Origin: JAVKBW01 sp964352715
GTDB lineage: Bacteria > Pseudomonadota > Alphaproteobacteria > UBA8366 > Aestuariispiraceae
Assembly (NCBI GenBank): GCA_964352715.1
Contig: CAYGSU010000066.1
Coordinates: forward strand, 1 to 23,069
Direction: 5' to 3'
DNA: 23,069 nt
This document shows positions 1 through 6,901 of the stretch, in pieces (position 1 is the stretch's first letter; each line of letters starts with the position of its first letter). The notes beneath the pieces were generated by a model. It did not search any database. It was not told the origin of the DNA and saw only the letters and a list, made by a program, of their open reading frames with translations. A program made the position numbers and the translations under genes.

Positions 1-22
1 GCCCGCTCCGGCGGGCTTTTTT
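1..22 (+). terminator. Rho-independent terminator of an upstream gene
   Basis: A perfect 6-bp GC stem (GCCCGC at 1-6, GCGGGC at 11-16) with a TCCG loop is followed at once by six T residues (17-22). This is a textbook intrinsic terminator. The gene it ends lies outside the window. It also insulates the isomerase gene that starts at 60. Confidence 0.85.
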
Positions 23-59
23 GTTGTCAGAACCCCACAGGCAGGCTTTGGATTGAAGC

Positions 60-683
60 ATGAGCAAACCCGTCATCCCGTTCTACTTCGGTCTCGGTAG
101 CCGCTATTCCTATCTCGCCTCGACGCAGCTTGACCGTATCGAGCGGGATACCGGCTGCGTTTTCGAATGGCTGCCGCTGGCGACCGGCACACTGATCAGG
201 CGCGCCAATGACGGCCGCAACCCGTTTCACGAAAACCCCGGTTCAGGCCAGTATGACTGGGCGTTCCGCGAGCAGGATGCTCTTGCCTGGGCTGACTATT
301 ACGGCGTGCCCTTTCGGGAACCCGCCACATTTCGCACCGACCCTGCAGATTTGTCGATGGTCTGCTGGTTCGCCGACCGGTCGGGACTTCTGAAGCCGAT
401 GTGCCGACGCATCTTTCAGGCGATTTTTGTGGAATCCCGCATCGTCGACCGTCCCCTCCTGGCGGAAATGGCGGCAGAATTGGGTCTGGACGCAACAAAG
501 ATGATCGAGGCGCTCGACTCAGCCAGCCTCAATGAAAAACACGAGCAGGTTCTAGACCGGGCTTTGTCCGACGGCGCGTTCGGATCGCCAACCTTTATCG
601 TCAATGGAACCCTGTTCTGGGGAAATGACCGGCTGCCGCTGGTCGTACACGCGGCAAGAAAACTGTCTTCACCCGAAGGCTGA
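60..683 (+). CDS. 2-hydroxychromene-2-carboxylate isomerase-like protein (DsbA/kappa-GST fold)
   Basis: This 207-residue protein has the hallmarks of the HCCA isomerase family (thioredoxin fold, DsbA-like, kappa-class GST relatives). The N-terminal strand ends in a Ser-Arg-Tyr-Ser-Tyr-Leu-Ala segment (residues 14-20), equivalent to the glutathione/serine site usually written SPYSYLA. The C-terminal part carries the family motif GAFGSPTFIVNG...FWGNDRL with the cis-proline. Characterised members isomerise 2-hydroxychromene-2-carboxylate to trans-o-hydroxybenzylidenepyruvate in naphthalene catabolism using glutathione. Most genomic homologues, probably including this one, have unknown substrates, and no aromatic degradation genes are nearby. 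The ATG lies 38 nt after the terminator T-run and has only a weak ribosome site. The 3' end overlaps the convergent M24 gene by 15 bp. The family call is solid; the substrate is not known. Confidence 0.85.
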   Translation: MSKPVIPFYFGLGSRYSYLASTQLDRIERDTGCVFEWLPLATGTLIRRANDGRNPFHENPGSGQYDWAFREQDALAWADYYGVPFREPATFRTDPADLSMVCWFADRSGLLKPMCRRIFQAIFVESRIVDRPLLAEMAAELGLDATKMIEALDSASLNEKHEQVLDRALSDGAFGSPTFIVNGTLFWGNDRLPLVVHAARKLSSPEG

Positions 684-2032
684 ATCCTCGAATTCCATAT
701 CGGACAGCAGTTCGACGCCGGTTTCAGTGACCAGAATCTGCTGTTCCAGCTTTACGCCTTCATTGCCGCCCGGCTCGCCGACATAGCTTTCCACACACAA
801 CACCATGCCGGGCAGTATCATGCCGTCATGGCCTTTCTGCCTGATCCATTGCGGATGCATGATCAGCGGAAATTCGTTGCACAGGCCCGACCCGTGCGCA
901 ATTGCCGGCTGTTGACAGGCGAGAAACGGTTCCGGTGCCTGCCATGCCAGTTCCGCCGCTTCAAAAAACGTGCGGCCCGGCTGAAAGATGTCGACATTGC
1001 GGCTGACCTGTTCGCGCGCAACCGCATAGAGCCGTTTCTGTTCATCCGTCGCCGTCTTGCCTTCGACAATCCAGCTTCGGGAAATGTCCGCGCCGTAGCC
1101 ATGCGGACCGATCAGATCGGAATCGACGCTGATCATGTCACCCGGTTCGACCTTGCGGGGGCCTGCTTCCTGATACCACGGATTGGTTCGGGGCCCGGAT
1201 GTCAGCAGACGTGTTTCAATCCACTCACCGCCCTGTTCGATATTGGTCAGATGCAGCAAGGCCCAGATTTCCTGCTCGCTCATGCCGGCCTTCGTTGCAT
1301 CGCGCATCCGCCTTATGCCGGTCTGGCAGACGGCGACCGATTGCCGGATCGCCTCGGCTTCCTCAGCTGTCTTGATCATGCGGGCGTTATGCGCCACTTC
1401 CTGCCCGTCAACCAGCGTGATGCCGACCGCTTCCAGCAGATGCGTGCCGAGCGGATCAAGCCGGTCAACCGCCAGCCTGAAATTTCCGCCGGCATGTTTG
1501 CCCATCAGTTCGAGGATTTCACCGCACCAGGTTTCCGCCACTTCCGCCACCCTCGGCCCGGCATTGAAGTGATACCAGGCTGTTGCCGGGCGGATCTCGC
1601 CCACCGCCGGACAATCCGCCGAAAGGTGCTCGCAGCCCTTGAACTCAAACAGGGTCACGGGACCTTCGGCGGGAACGAACGCATACCGGCAGGGATTATG
1701 CAGCGCGTAGACCTGCATGTTCGAGGTTCCGGTCGCGTACCGGATGTTGACCGGGTCGTAAAACAGCCCGGCGGAACAGTCGGCGCGGATGATTTCGGCC
1801 CGCAGCCGTTCCAGCCGGCCCAGTTGCAGACGGTGCTGCCAGTCTTGTTCCGTTCCGGTCAGNNNNNNNNNNNNNNNNNNNNNNNNNNNNNNNNNNNNNN
1901 NNNNNNNNNNNNNNNNNNNNNNNNNNNNNNNNNNNNNNNNNNNNNNNNNNNNNNNNNNNNNNGTTCCAGCCGGCCCAGTTGCAGACGGTGCTGCCAGTCT
2001 TGTTCCGTTCCGGTCAGGCTTGAATCAGGCAT
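669..2032 (-). CDS. DddP-like M24 (Xaa-Pro peptidase/creatinase fold) metalloenzyme, interrupted by an artefactual gap
   Basis: The frame reads through position 1862 into the N run. Collapsing the 55-bp repeat that flanks the run joins it to an ATG at 2032, giving about 402 residues beginning MPDSSLTGTEQDWQ. The N-terminal creatinase-type domain has LERLRAEI...FYDPVNIRYATGTSNMQ; the pita-bread domain follows. From memory, the sequence closely resembles the DMSP lyase DddP, for example in GGEWIETRLL.SGPRTNPW. Metal ligands are present as D252, D254, D264, H328, E363 and E378, each exactly 43 below the remembered DddP numbers (D295, D297, D307, H371, E406, E421). The residue matching the proposed DddP catalytic Asp377 is Asn334 (codon 876-878). 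It may therefore be a DddP relative with another reaction or substrate. It lies 12 nt downstream of the oxygenase gene, so the two are probably co-transcribed. As scaffolded, the extra 155 nt would appear as a frameshift. Confidence 0.85.
1808..1862 (+). repeat. 55-bp direct repeat, left flank of assembly gap 1
   Basis: This 55-bp stretch is identical to 1963-2017 on the other side of the N run. It is most simply the same genomic sequence present at the ends of two contigs that overlap by one k-mer and were not merged. It is not a biological repeat. Confidence 0.9.
1863..1962. other. Assembly gap of exactly 100 N (probably zero real length)
   Basis: The run is exactly 100 N, a conventional placeholder for an unknown gap. 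The identical 55-bp flanks imply that the contigs overlap. Removing the N run and one repeat copy (155 nt) joins the M24 coding frame to a proper start codon. Confidence 0.92.
1963..2017 (+). repeat. 55-bp direct repeat, right flank of assembly gap 1
   Basis: This copy is identical over 55 bp to 1808-1862. Identity stops exactly at 2017, where the unique sequence that supplies the first five codons of the M24 gene begins. Confidence 0.9.
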
Positions 2033-2044
2033 GAAATTTTCTTT

Positions 2045-2875
2045 CTAATCCACAAGGCCGTCGGCATGCCGGCTGGCATCGGCGTCAATATGGGCCTGCA
2101 TCACGCGGCCATAAATCCGCATCGTGCTGGCGGCATTGCCGATGAAACCCGGCTCGCGTGCATAGCCGAAGATTACCGTATGCCGTGTACCCTTCACCGG
2201 CGCAACCTGGTGCATGGAATAGCGACCGAAAAATATCTGCAGATCACCGACCTGCAGATCCAGCGTTTTTACCGCCTGCCTGTCGCCATGCAGAACAGCG
2301 CGAACCGCGCCGTAATTCTCCTCGCCCGGTTTCCGGATGCCGGGGCAATAATCGAACCCGCCACCGGTATCCGCCCGCTTCGTCATCAGGCTGACGACGA
2401 ATTCGTTTGCGTCGAAATGCCAGCCCAGCGAATTGCCGTCCGACATCGCATTGATGATCAGCCCCCGCATCGGATCAGCGAATTCGTGAATGACATCCGT
2501 CGCCAGACAGGCGGCAATGAACGCCTTGAACGAATCGCATCGGTATAGCGACATGATGGCGGAGCTTTCCGGTATCAGATCCTTGGTAACGCTGCCGCTG
2601 GTCGTGCGGTGGGTGCAGGACCGGGGATGGTCAGACGAATAGGCCGGATCGGGGGGTGTTCCATAGGGTGTGTATTCTTCCCTGCTGTGCAGCGCGAGAG
2701 GAGCCAGTTCCTCCGTCTCGTGCATCAGCAACGACCTTGAATCCGGTCTGACAAAGCCGGCGATCCGGGCGCAGCCTTCTTTCGCCAACCCGGCGCGCGC
2801 TGTATCAATAACCGCCAGCAGGCGCGGGTCTTCCGGATCGTTAACCGGGTACCGGTCAAGATCGATCAACGCCAT
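2045..2875 (-). CDS. HalD/BesD-type 2-oxoglutarate/Fe(II)-dependent oxygenase (HxD-containing, so probably a hydroxylase)
   Basis: The predicted 276-residue protein starts at MALIDLDRYPVND, the N-terminal form usual in this family. In-frame upstream ATGs at 2929 and 2908 cannot be excluded, and none of the starts has a strong ribosome site. The double-stranded beta-helix core shows the iron triad as H153 and D155 (GWHFDANEF) and H222 (YSMHQVAPV), with R231 as likely 2-oxoglutarate ligand. The pattern GGFDYCPGIRKPGEENY followed by L.VGDLQIFFGR.S.H resembles proteins that pipelines name ArpA or HalD/BesD-family halogenase. Halogenases in that group replace the Asp of HxD with Gly to make room for chloride. 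Asp is kept here, so hydroxylation of an amino acid or similar small molecule is more likely. The DddP-like gene follows after 12 nt, suggesting a joint pathway. The substrate is unknown. Confidence 0.8.
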   Translation of the reverse strand: MALIDLDRYPVNDPEDPRLLAVIDTARAGLAKEGCARIAGFVRPDSRSLLMHETEELAPLALHSREEYTPYGTPPDPAYSSDHPRSCTHRTTSGSVTKDLIPESSAIMSLYRCDSFKAFIAACLATDVIHEFADPMRGLIINAMSDGNSLGWHFDANEFVVSLMTKRADTGGGFDYCPGIRKPGEENYGAVRAVLHGDRQAVKTLDLQVGDLQIFFGRYSMHQVAPVKGTRHTVIFGYAREPGFIGNAASTMRIYGRVMQAHIDADASRHADGLVD

Positions 2876-2939
2876 TGCCGTATCGTCTTTGCATCGTCCC
2901 GACAGCATGGGGTTCTTGTTACCTTTCATTTTCGAGAAA

Positions 2940-2949
2940 GTTTCGAAAC
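2940..2949. promoter_or_regulatory. Perfect 10-bp palindrome in a divergent promoter region (possible operator)
   Basis: GTTTCGAAAC reads the same on both strands. It is immediately preceded by the related TTTCGAGAAA (2930-2939), giving a tandem pair of TTTCGA-type elements. It sits in the 245-bp space between the oxygenase operon and mcl, 65 bp upstream of the chosen oxygenase start. An operator role is inferred from position and symmetry only. Confidence 0.3.
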
Positions 2950-2963
2950 TGTATCCCAAATTT

Positions 2964-2992
2964 ATCCTTATCCCTACTGGAATTGTTGACAA
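2964..2992 (-). promoter_or_regulatory. Possible promoter of the oxygenase/DddP-like operon
   Basis: On the minus strand, TTGTCA (2992-2987) matches the sigma-70 -35 hexamer at five of six positions. It is followed after 17 bp by AAGGAT (2969-2964), which matches the -10 at only three positions, in an AT-rich stretch. The same bases read TTGACA on the plus strand (2986-2991), facing mcl, but no convincing -10 follows there. This is a weak call. Confidence 0.3.
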
Positions 2993-3120
2993 ACGGGGTG
3001 ATCTACACGGCGACGCAGACAGGCTTTTCATTGACGGATTTGTGCCAGCGCGTGTATCGCATCTACCGTACATCACCATGATCCTGGCGGATCAACCGCC
3101 ATCACAGAGAGGGAACAGAC

Positions 3121-4098
3121 ATGAGCTTTACCTTGGTAGAACAGGCGACACCCCGCCTGAACCGCAGCGAACTCGCCGTACCGGGCAGCCGCACAGAATT
3201 GTTCGAAAAGGCAGCGCAGTCGGCCGTCGATGTCGTGTTCCTCGATTGCGAAGACGCGGTTGCGCCGGATGAAAAGGAACAGGCCCGCAAGAACATCATC
3301 GAAGCGCTGAACGACATCGACTGGGGCAAGAAGACCGTGTCGGTTCGGATCAACGGCCTCGACACCCATTACATGTACCGCGACGTCGTCGATATCCTGG
3401 AACAGGGCGGCGAACGGCTGGACATGATCATGATCCCGAAAGTCGGCACCGCCGCCGATGTCTACGCGGTCGACATGCTGGTAACCCAGGTGGAAGACGC
3501 CACCAAGCGCAAGAAGAAGATCGGCTTCGAGCATATCATCGAAACCGCGCTTGGCATGGCCAATGTCGATGAAATCGCGAAAGCCTCCAAGCGGAACGAA
3601 AGCCTGCATTTCGGCGTTGCCGACTATGCCGCCTCGACCAAGGCGCGGACCACCGTTATCGGCGGACCGCATGCCGATTACGGCGTTCTGACCGACAAGG
3701 ACGGCGATGCGCCGCGTGACTTCCACTGGGGCGATATGTGGCATTATGCGATTTCGCGCATGGTCGTCGCGGCTCGCGCCAACGGCCTGCGGCCGATCGA
3801 CGGACCGTTCGGCGATTTTTCCGACCCCGAAGGCTACAAGGCGCAGGCGAACCGGGCCGGCGTGCTGGGCTGTGAAGGCAAATGGGCGATCCACCCGACC
3901 CAGATCGACATGGCGAACGAGTTGTTCAGCCCGTCGGAAGCCGACATCACCAAGGCGAAGCGCATTCTGGAAGCGATGGAACAGGCCCAGCGCGAAGGCA
4001 AGGGCGCGGTGTCGCTGGATGGCCGTCTGATCGACGCCGCCTCGATCCGTCAGGCCGAAAACATGGTCGCAAAGGCCAGGCAGATCGGTCAGGGCTGA
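3121..4098 (+). CDS. mcl1: L-malyl-CoA/beta-methylmalyl-CoA lyase (HpcH/HpaI aldolase, CitE-like)
   Basis: This 325-residue protein follows the Rhodobacter Mcl1 pattern almost end to end: PGSRTELFEKAA, DVVFLDCEDAVAPDEK, SVRINGLDTHYMYRDVVD, MIMIPKVGTAADVYAVD, GPFGDFSDPEG and GKWAIHPTQ. R76 (CoA/substrate), E141 and D168 (Mg2+) fall at the positions I recall for characterised Mcl proteins. The family reversibly cleaves malyl-CoA to acetyl-CoA plus glyoxylate, and beta-methylmalyl-CoA to propionyl-CoA plus glyoxylate, as in the ethylmalonyl-CoA and related C2 pathways. Compared with the remembered Rhodobacter protein (about 318 residues) there is a short insertion near residues 191-200 (TDKDGDAPRD). 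A strong ribosome site (cagagaggg, 3105-3113) precedes the ATG. The gene is transcribed away from the oxygenase operon, and accA follows after 132 nt. Whether it prefers malyl-CoA or methylmalyl-CoA cannot be read from sequence. Confidence 0.9.
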   Translation: MSFTLVEQATPRLNRSELAVPGSRTELFEKAAQSAVDVVFLDCEDAVAPDEKEQARKNIIEALNDIDWGKKTVSVRINGLDTHYMYRDVVDILEQGGERLDMIMIPKVGTAADVYAVDMLVTQVEDATKRKKKIGFEHIIETALGMANVDEIAKASKRNESLHFGVADYAASTKARTTVIGGPHADYGVLTDKDGDAPRDFHWGDMWHYAISRMVVAARANGLRPIDGPFGDFSDPEGYKAQANRAGVLGCEGKWAIHPTQIDMANELFSPSEADITKAKRILEAMEQAQREGKGAVSLDGRLIDAASIRQAENMVAKARQIGQG

Positions 4099-4152
4099 GG
4101 CCGCTGCGGCGGTCGCCGTCGACGCACGAATCCGTTTAGACATTTGCAATTG

Positions 4153-4185
4153 CCGCAACCCCTTGCTAGCTAGAAGAGGTTGCGG
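4153..4185. promoter_or_regulatory. Inverted repeat in the accA leader/promoter region
   Basis: CCGCAACC (4153-4160) and GGTTGCGG (4178-4185) form a perfect 8-bp inverted repeat around a 17-nt spacer containing GCTAGCTAG. A weak -35-like TTGCAA lies just upstream (4144-4149), but no good -10 is 17 bp away. There is no T-run, so it is not an intrinsic terminator for mcl. It could be an operator or a leader hairpin for accA. Confidence 0.3.
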
Positions 4186-4215
4186 CCGTTGCGTTTGACG
4201 GGCCGTGAACGCGGA

Positions 4216-4220
4216 TAAGG
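4216..4220 (+). promoter_or_regulatory. Ribosome binding site supporting the accA TTG start
   Basis: AAGGA lies 10 nt before TTG at 4231. The nearby ATG at 4221 is out of frame with accA, so this site and the family N-terminus decide the start. Confidence 0.5.
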
Positions 4221-4230
4221 ATGCCGGGTT

Positions 4231-5190
4231 TTGCGAACCTTTCTCGATTTTGAACAGTCGATTGCCGAGCTTGAAGGCAAGATCGAAGAACTGCGGCATC
4301 TTGCCGACAACGGCGAACTGAACATTGCCGACGAAGTCACCAAACTGCAGACCAAGGCCGACCGGGAACTGCGCGCGATCTATTCGAAACTGTCGCCCTG
4401 GCAGAAGGTACAGGTGGCCCGCCACCCGGAACGACCGCACAGCGAAGATTATATCAAGGCCCTGATCGAGGATTTCACGCCGCTGGCCGGCGACCGCCGC
4501 TATGGCGAGGACAGCGCCGTTCTGGCCGGTCTGGGCCGGTTCCGTGGCCGGTCCTGCATCGTCATGGGCCACGAAAAGGGCGGCACGACGCAAAGCCGCA
4601 TCGAACACAATTTCGGCATGGCGCGACCGGAAGGATACCGCAAGGCGCAACGCCTGATGGATATGGCCGACAGGTTCAACCTGCCGATTATCACCCTTAT
4701 CGATACGCCCGGCGCGTATCCCGGCATCGGCGCGGAAGAACGCGGCCAGGCCGAAGCCATCGCCCGGTCGATTGAAATGTGCCTGCAGGTCAAGGTGCCG
4801 CTTGTGTCGGTGGTGATCGGCGAAGGCGGGTCCGGCGGCGCGATTGCGCTGGCGGCGGCCGATTCAGTGATCATGCTGGAACATTCGATCTATTCGGTGA
4901 TTTCGCCGGAAGGCTGCGCGTCCATCCTGTGGCGCAACTCCGACGAGGCAAAAACCGCCGCCGAGGCGCTGCGTCTGACCGCGCAGGACCTTTCCAGACA
5001 CGGGGTGGTCGACAAGGTTCTGCCGGAACCGGTGGGCGGCGCGCATCGCAGCCCGGCCAAGGTGATTACCGAGGTCGGCGACAGTATCGACACAGCCCTT
5101 GCCGATCTGACGACGCTTGAACCGGCGATGCGCCGGAAACGCCGCCGCGACAAATACCTGACGATCGGCCGCGAAGCCCCCGCTTCCTGA
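4231..5190 (+). CDS. accA: Acetyl-CoA carboxylase carboxyltransferase subunit alpha
   Basis: This 319-residue protein matches the usual AccA length and layout. The N-terminus RTFLDFEQSIAELEGKIEEL is the family helical start, which fixes the unusual TTG initiation codon. The carboxyltransferase crotonase-like core follows, with DTPGAYPGIGAEERGQ (158-173), the oxyanion-type glycine loop GEGGSGG (197-203) and SPEGCASILWR (225-235). With AccD it transfers the carboxyl group from biotinylated AccB to acetyl-CoA, making malonyl-CoA for fatty-acid synthesis in the cytoplasm. accB, accC and accD are not in this window, as is common where accA stands alone. It is followed, 10 nt away and in the opposite direction, by phhB, with no obvious terminator between them. 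Confidence 0.97.
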   Translation: MRTFLDFEQSIAELEGKIEELRHLADNGELNIADEVTKLQTKADRELRAIYSKLSPWQKVQVARHPERPHSEDYIKALIEDFTPLAGDRRYGEDSAVLAGLGRFRGRSCIVMGHEKGGTTQSRIEHNFGMARPEGYRKAQRLMDMADRFNLPIITLIDTPGAYPGIGAEERGQAEAIARSIEMCLQVKVPLVSVVIGEGGSGGAIALAAADSVIMLEHSIYSVISPEGCASILWRNSDEAKTAAEALRLTAQDLSRHGVVDKVLPEPVGGAHRSPAKVITEVGDSIDTALADLTTLEPAMRRKRRRDKYLTIGREAPAS

Positions 5191-5200
5191 GGCGTCCGCG

Positions 5201-5497
5201 TCAGCCCGCGATCTTGTCCATGAATTTCGCCAGTTCGATATCGAGCAAAGACAGGCCATCGACATCGTGGGTCGCGAGCGTCACATCAACCGTATTGTAG
5301 ACGTTGAACCATTCCGGATGGTGATCCATCTTTTCCGCTTTCAGGGCGCAGCGGGTCATGAAGCCGAAGGCCTGGTTGAACGTCTTGAACTTGAAGCTTC
5401 TTGAAATCGCGTCTCGGTCCTTCACCGGCGTCCAGTCCGGCAGGTCCTTGAGCGCCTCCGCTCGGGCCGCGCCTTCCAGTTTTTCCATTTGTGGCAT
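5201..5497 (-). CDS. phhB: Pterin-4a-carbinolamine dehydratase
   Basis: This 98-residue protein is the normal size for the family and contains the signature EKMDHHPEW (55-63), with the paired histidines and Trp of the active site, followed by VYNTVDVTL and the THDVDGLS segment. PhhB dehydrates 4a-hydroxytetrahydropterin so that tetrahydrobiopterin can be recycled after aromatic amino-acid hydroxylation. No phenylalanine hydroxylase gene is in the window, and some bacterial homologues have no known partner. The start is well supported: AAGGAGG lies six nucleotides before the ATG. A second in-frame ATG three codons later is less well spaced. The gene diverges from the AmpG-like permease across 120 bp. 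Confidence 0.93.
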   Translation of the reverse strand: MPQMEKLEGAARAEALKDLPDWTPVKDRDAISRSFKFKTFNQAFGFMTRCALKAEKMDHHPEWFNVYNTVDVTLATHDVDGLSLLDIELAKFMDKIAG

Positions 5498-5617
5498 TTC
5501 ATTCCTCCTTCACGCTGTCTTTTACTATAGGTTGGCCGGCCGGACGGAAACAGCCCTGACCCGATCAGGCATATCTGCCGGCTGGGCAGCGACGGCGAAC
5601 ACGCTTACGCTTTTACA

Positions 5618-6901
5618 ATGAAACAATCCTGGATCGACGCCGTTCTGGTTTACCGCGATCGCCGGCTGGCGGCGATTCTGGCGATGGGGTTCCTCAGCGG
5701 CCTGCCGCTGGCGCTCAGCGGTGCGACGCTCTCCTTCTGGCTGGCGCAGGAAGGGGTGTCGAAAACCGCGATCGGCCTGTTCGCACTGATCGCCGCGCCC
5801 TACACGTTCAAGTTCGTCTGGGCGCCGGTGTTCGACCAGATATCGCCGCCGGGCCTTGCCGCGCTTGGCCGTCGTCGCGGCTGGCTGATCGTTCTGCAAG
5901 TCGCCATGGCGGCGTCCTTGCTGGCGCTCGGGTCAAGCGATCCGTCCATCATCCCGCTATGGACCGCCATCGCCGCGTTTACCGTCGCCTTCGTTTCGGC
6001 CAGTCAGGATATCGTCATCGACGCCTACCGCATCGACGTTCTGGACGAGGACGAACAGGGCGCAGGCGCGGCGGCGACGCAACTGGGCTACCGCATCGGC
6101 ATGCTGGTATCCGGCGCCGGGGCGCTTGCCCTGTCCGATCATGTCTCGTGGTTCTGGGTCTATACGGTGATGGCGGCAGTGACCCCGCTGGGCCTGCTGA
6201 TCGTGCTGTGGTCACCGCAGGCAGGCGATGTCGCGCCCGTGGATGGGCCGCTTTCCCCCGCCGCGCGGCTGCGCGCCGCCTTCATCGATCCGCTCGTCGA
6301 TTTCATGCGGCATGGCGGCTGGGCGGCGATTCTCGCCTTCGTGCTGTTCTACAAGTTCGGCGACGCCATCGGCGGTGTGATGGCCAACCCGTTCTATGTC
6401 GATCTGGGTTTTACCGGCACCGAGGTCGCCGCCGTGACCAAACTGTTCGGCACGCTGGCAACCGTTATGGGTATCGTTGCCGGCGGCGTTCTGGTGGCGC
6501 GGTACGGGGTGATCCGGGCGCTGGTAATCGGCGGCATTCTGCAGGCGGTAACCAACCTGGCCTTCGCCTGGCTGGCCTGGACCGGCAAGGATATCGACCT
6601 GCTGACGGTCGCCATCGGCGCCGACAATTTCACCGGCGGTCTGGGGTCAGCCGCTTTCGTCGCCTACCTCTCAAGCCTGTGCAATGCGAAGTTCAGCGGC
6701 ACGCAATACGCCCTGCTGACCTCCTTCATGGCGTTCGGGCGGACGGTGCTGTCGTCGGGCGGCGGCTGGCTGGCCGATCAGACGGACTGGGTGACGTTTT
6801 TCGTCGCGACGACCGCGCTGGCCCTGCCCGGTCTTGTGCTGCTTTTCTTCATTTCCCGGCTGGACCGCCGGGAAGGTTCGCGTCCGGTTCCGTCGGATTG
6901 A
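5618..6901 (+). CDS. AmpG-like MFS permease (muropeptide/PAT family)
   Basis: This 427-residue, strongly hydrophobic protein has about 12 predicted membrane segments. It carries the AmpG signature blocks: FLSGLPLALSGATLSFWLAQEG, IGLFALIAAPYTFKFVWAPVFD, LGRRRGW and the highly conserved SQDIVIDAYRID.L.EDEQGAGAA. AmpG proteins import GlcNAc-anhydroMur peptides across the inner membrane for cell-wall recycling and, where AmpR/AmpC exist, beta-lactamase induction. No ampR, ampC or ampD gene is seen here, so the substrate remains inferred. The ATG has no clear Shine-Dalgarno sequence, but the protein N-terminus (about 20 residues before the first membrane helix) looks normal. The 3' end overlaps the convergent channel gene by 53 bp. 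Confidence 0.88.
   Translation: MKQSWIDAVLVYRDRRLAAILAMGFLSGLPLALSGATLSFWLAQEGVSKTAIGLFALIAAPYTFKFVWAPVFDQISPPGLAALGRRRGWLIVLQVAMAASLLALGSSDPSIIPLWTAIAAFTVAFVSASQDIVIDAYRIDVLDEDEQGAGAAATQLGYRIGMLVSGAGALALSDHVSWFWVYTVMAAVTPLGLLIVLWSPQAGDVAPVDGPLSPAARLRAAFIDPLVDFMRHGGWAAILAFVLFYKFGDAIGGVMANPFYVDLGFTGTEVAAVTKLFGTLATVMGIVAGGVLVARYGVIRALVIGGILQAVTNLAFAWLAWTGKDIDLLTVAIGADNFTGGLGSAAFVAYLSSLCNAKFSGTQYALLTSFMAFGRTVLSSGGGWLADQTDWVTFFVATTALALPGLVLLFFISRLDRREGSRPVPSD

Noticed and set aside
1808..2017. 55-bp direct repeats as a biological duplication or attachment-site pair
   Set aside because: They abut a 100-N placeholder exactly, the same length recurs at the second gap, and collapsing them repairs a gene. 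An assembly artefact is far more likely.
828..2048. Plus-strand open frame running through the first N run
   Set aside because: It is antisense to the M24 gene and depends on the artificial N stretch for its length.
3073..4650. Minus-strand open frame of 525 codons across mcl and the start of accA
   Set aside because: It is antisense to two well-supported genes, and no family resemblance is visible in its translation.
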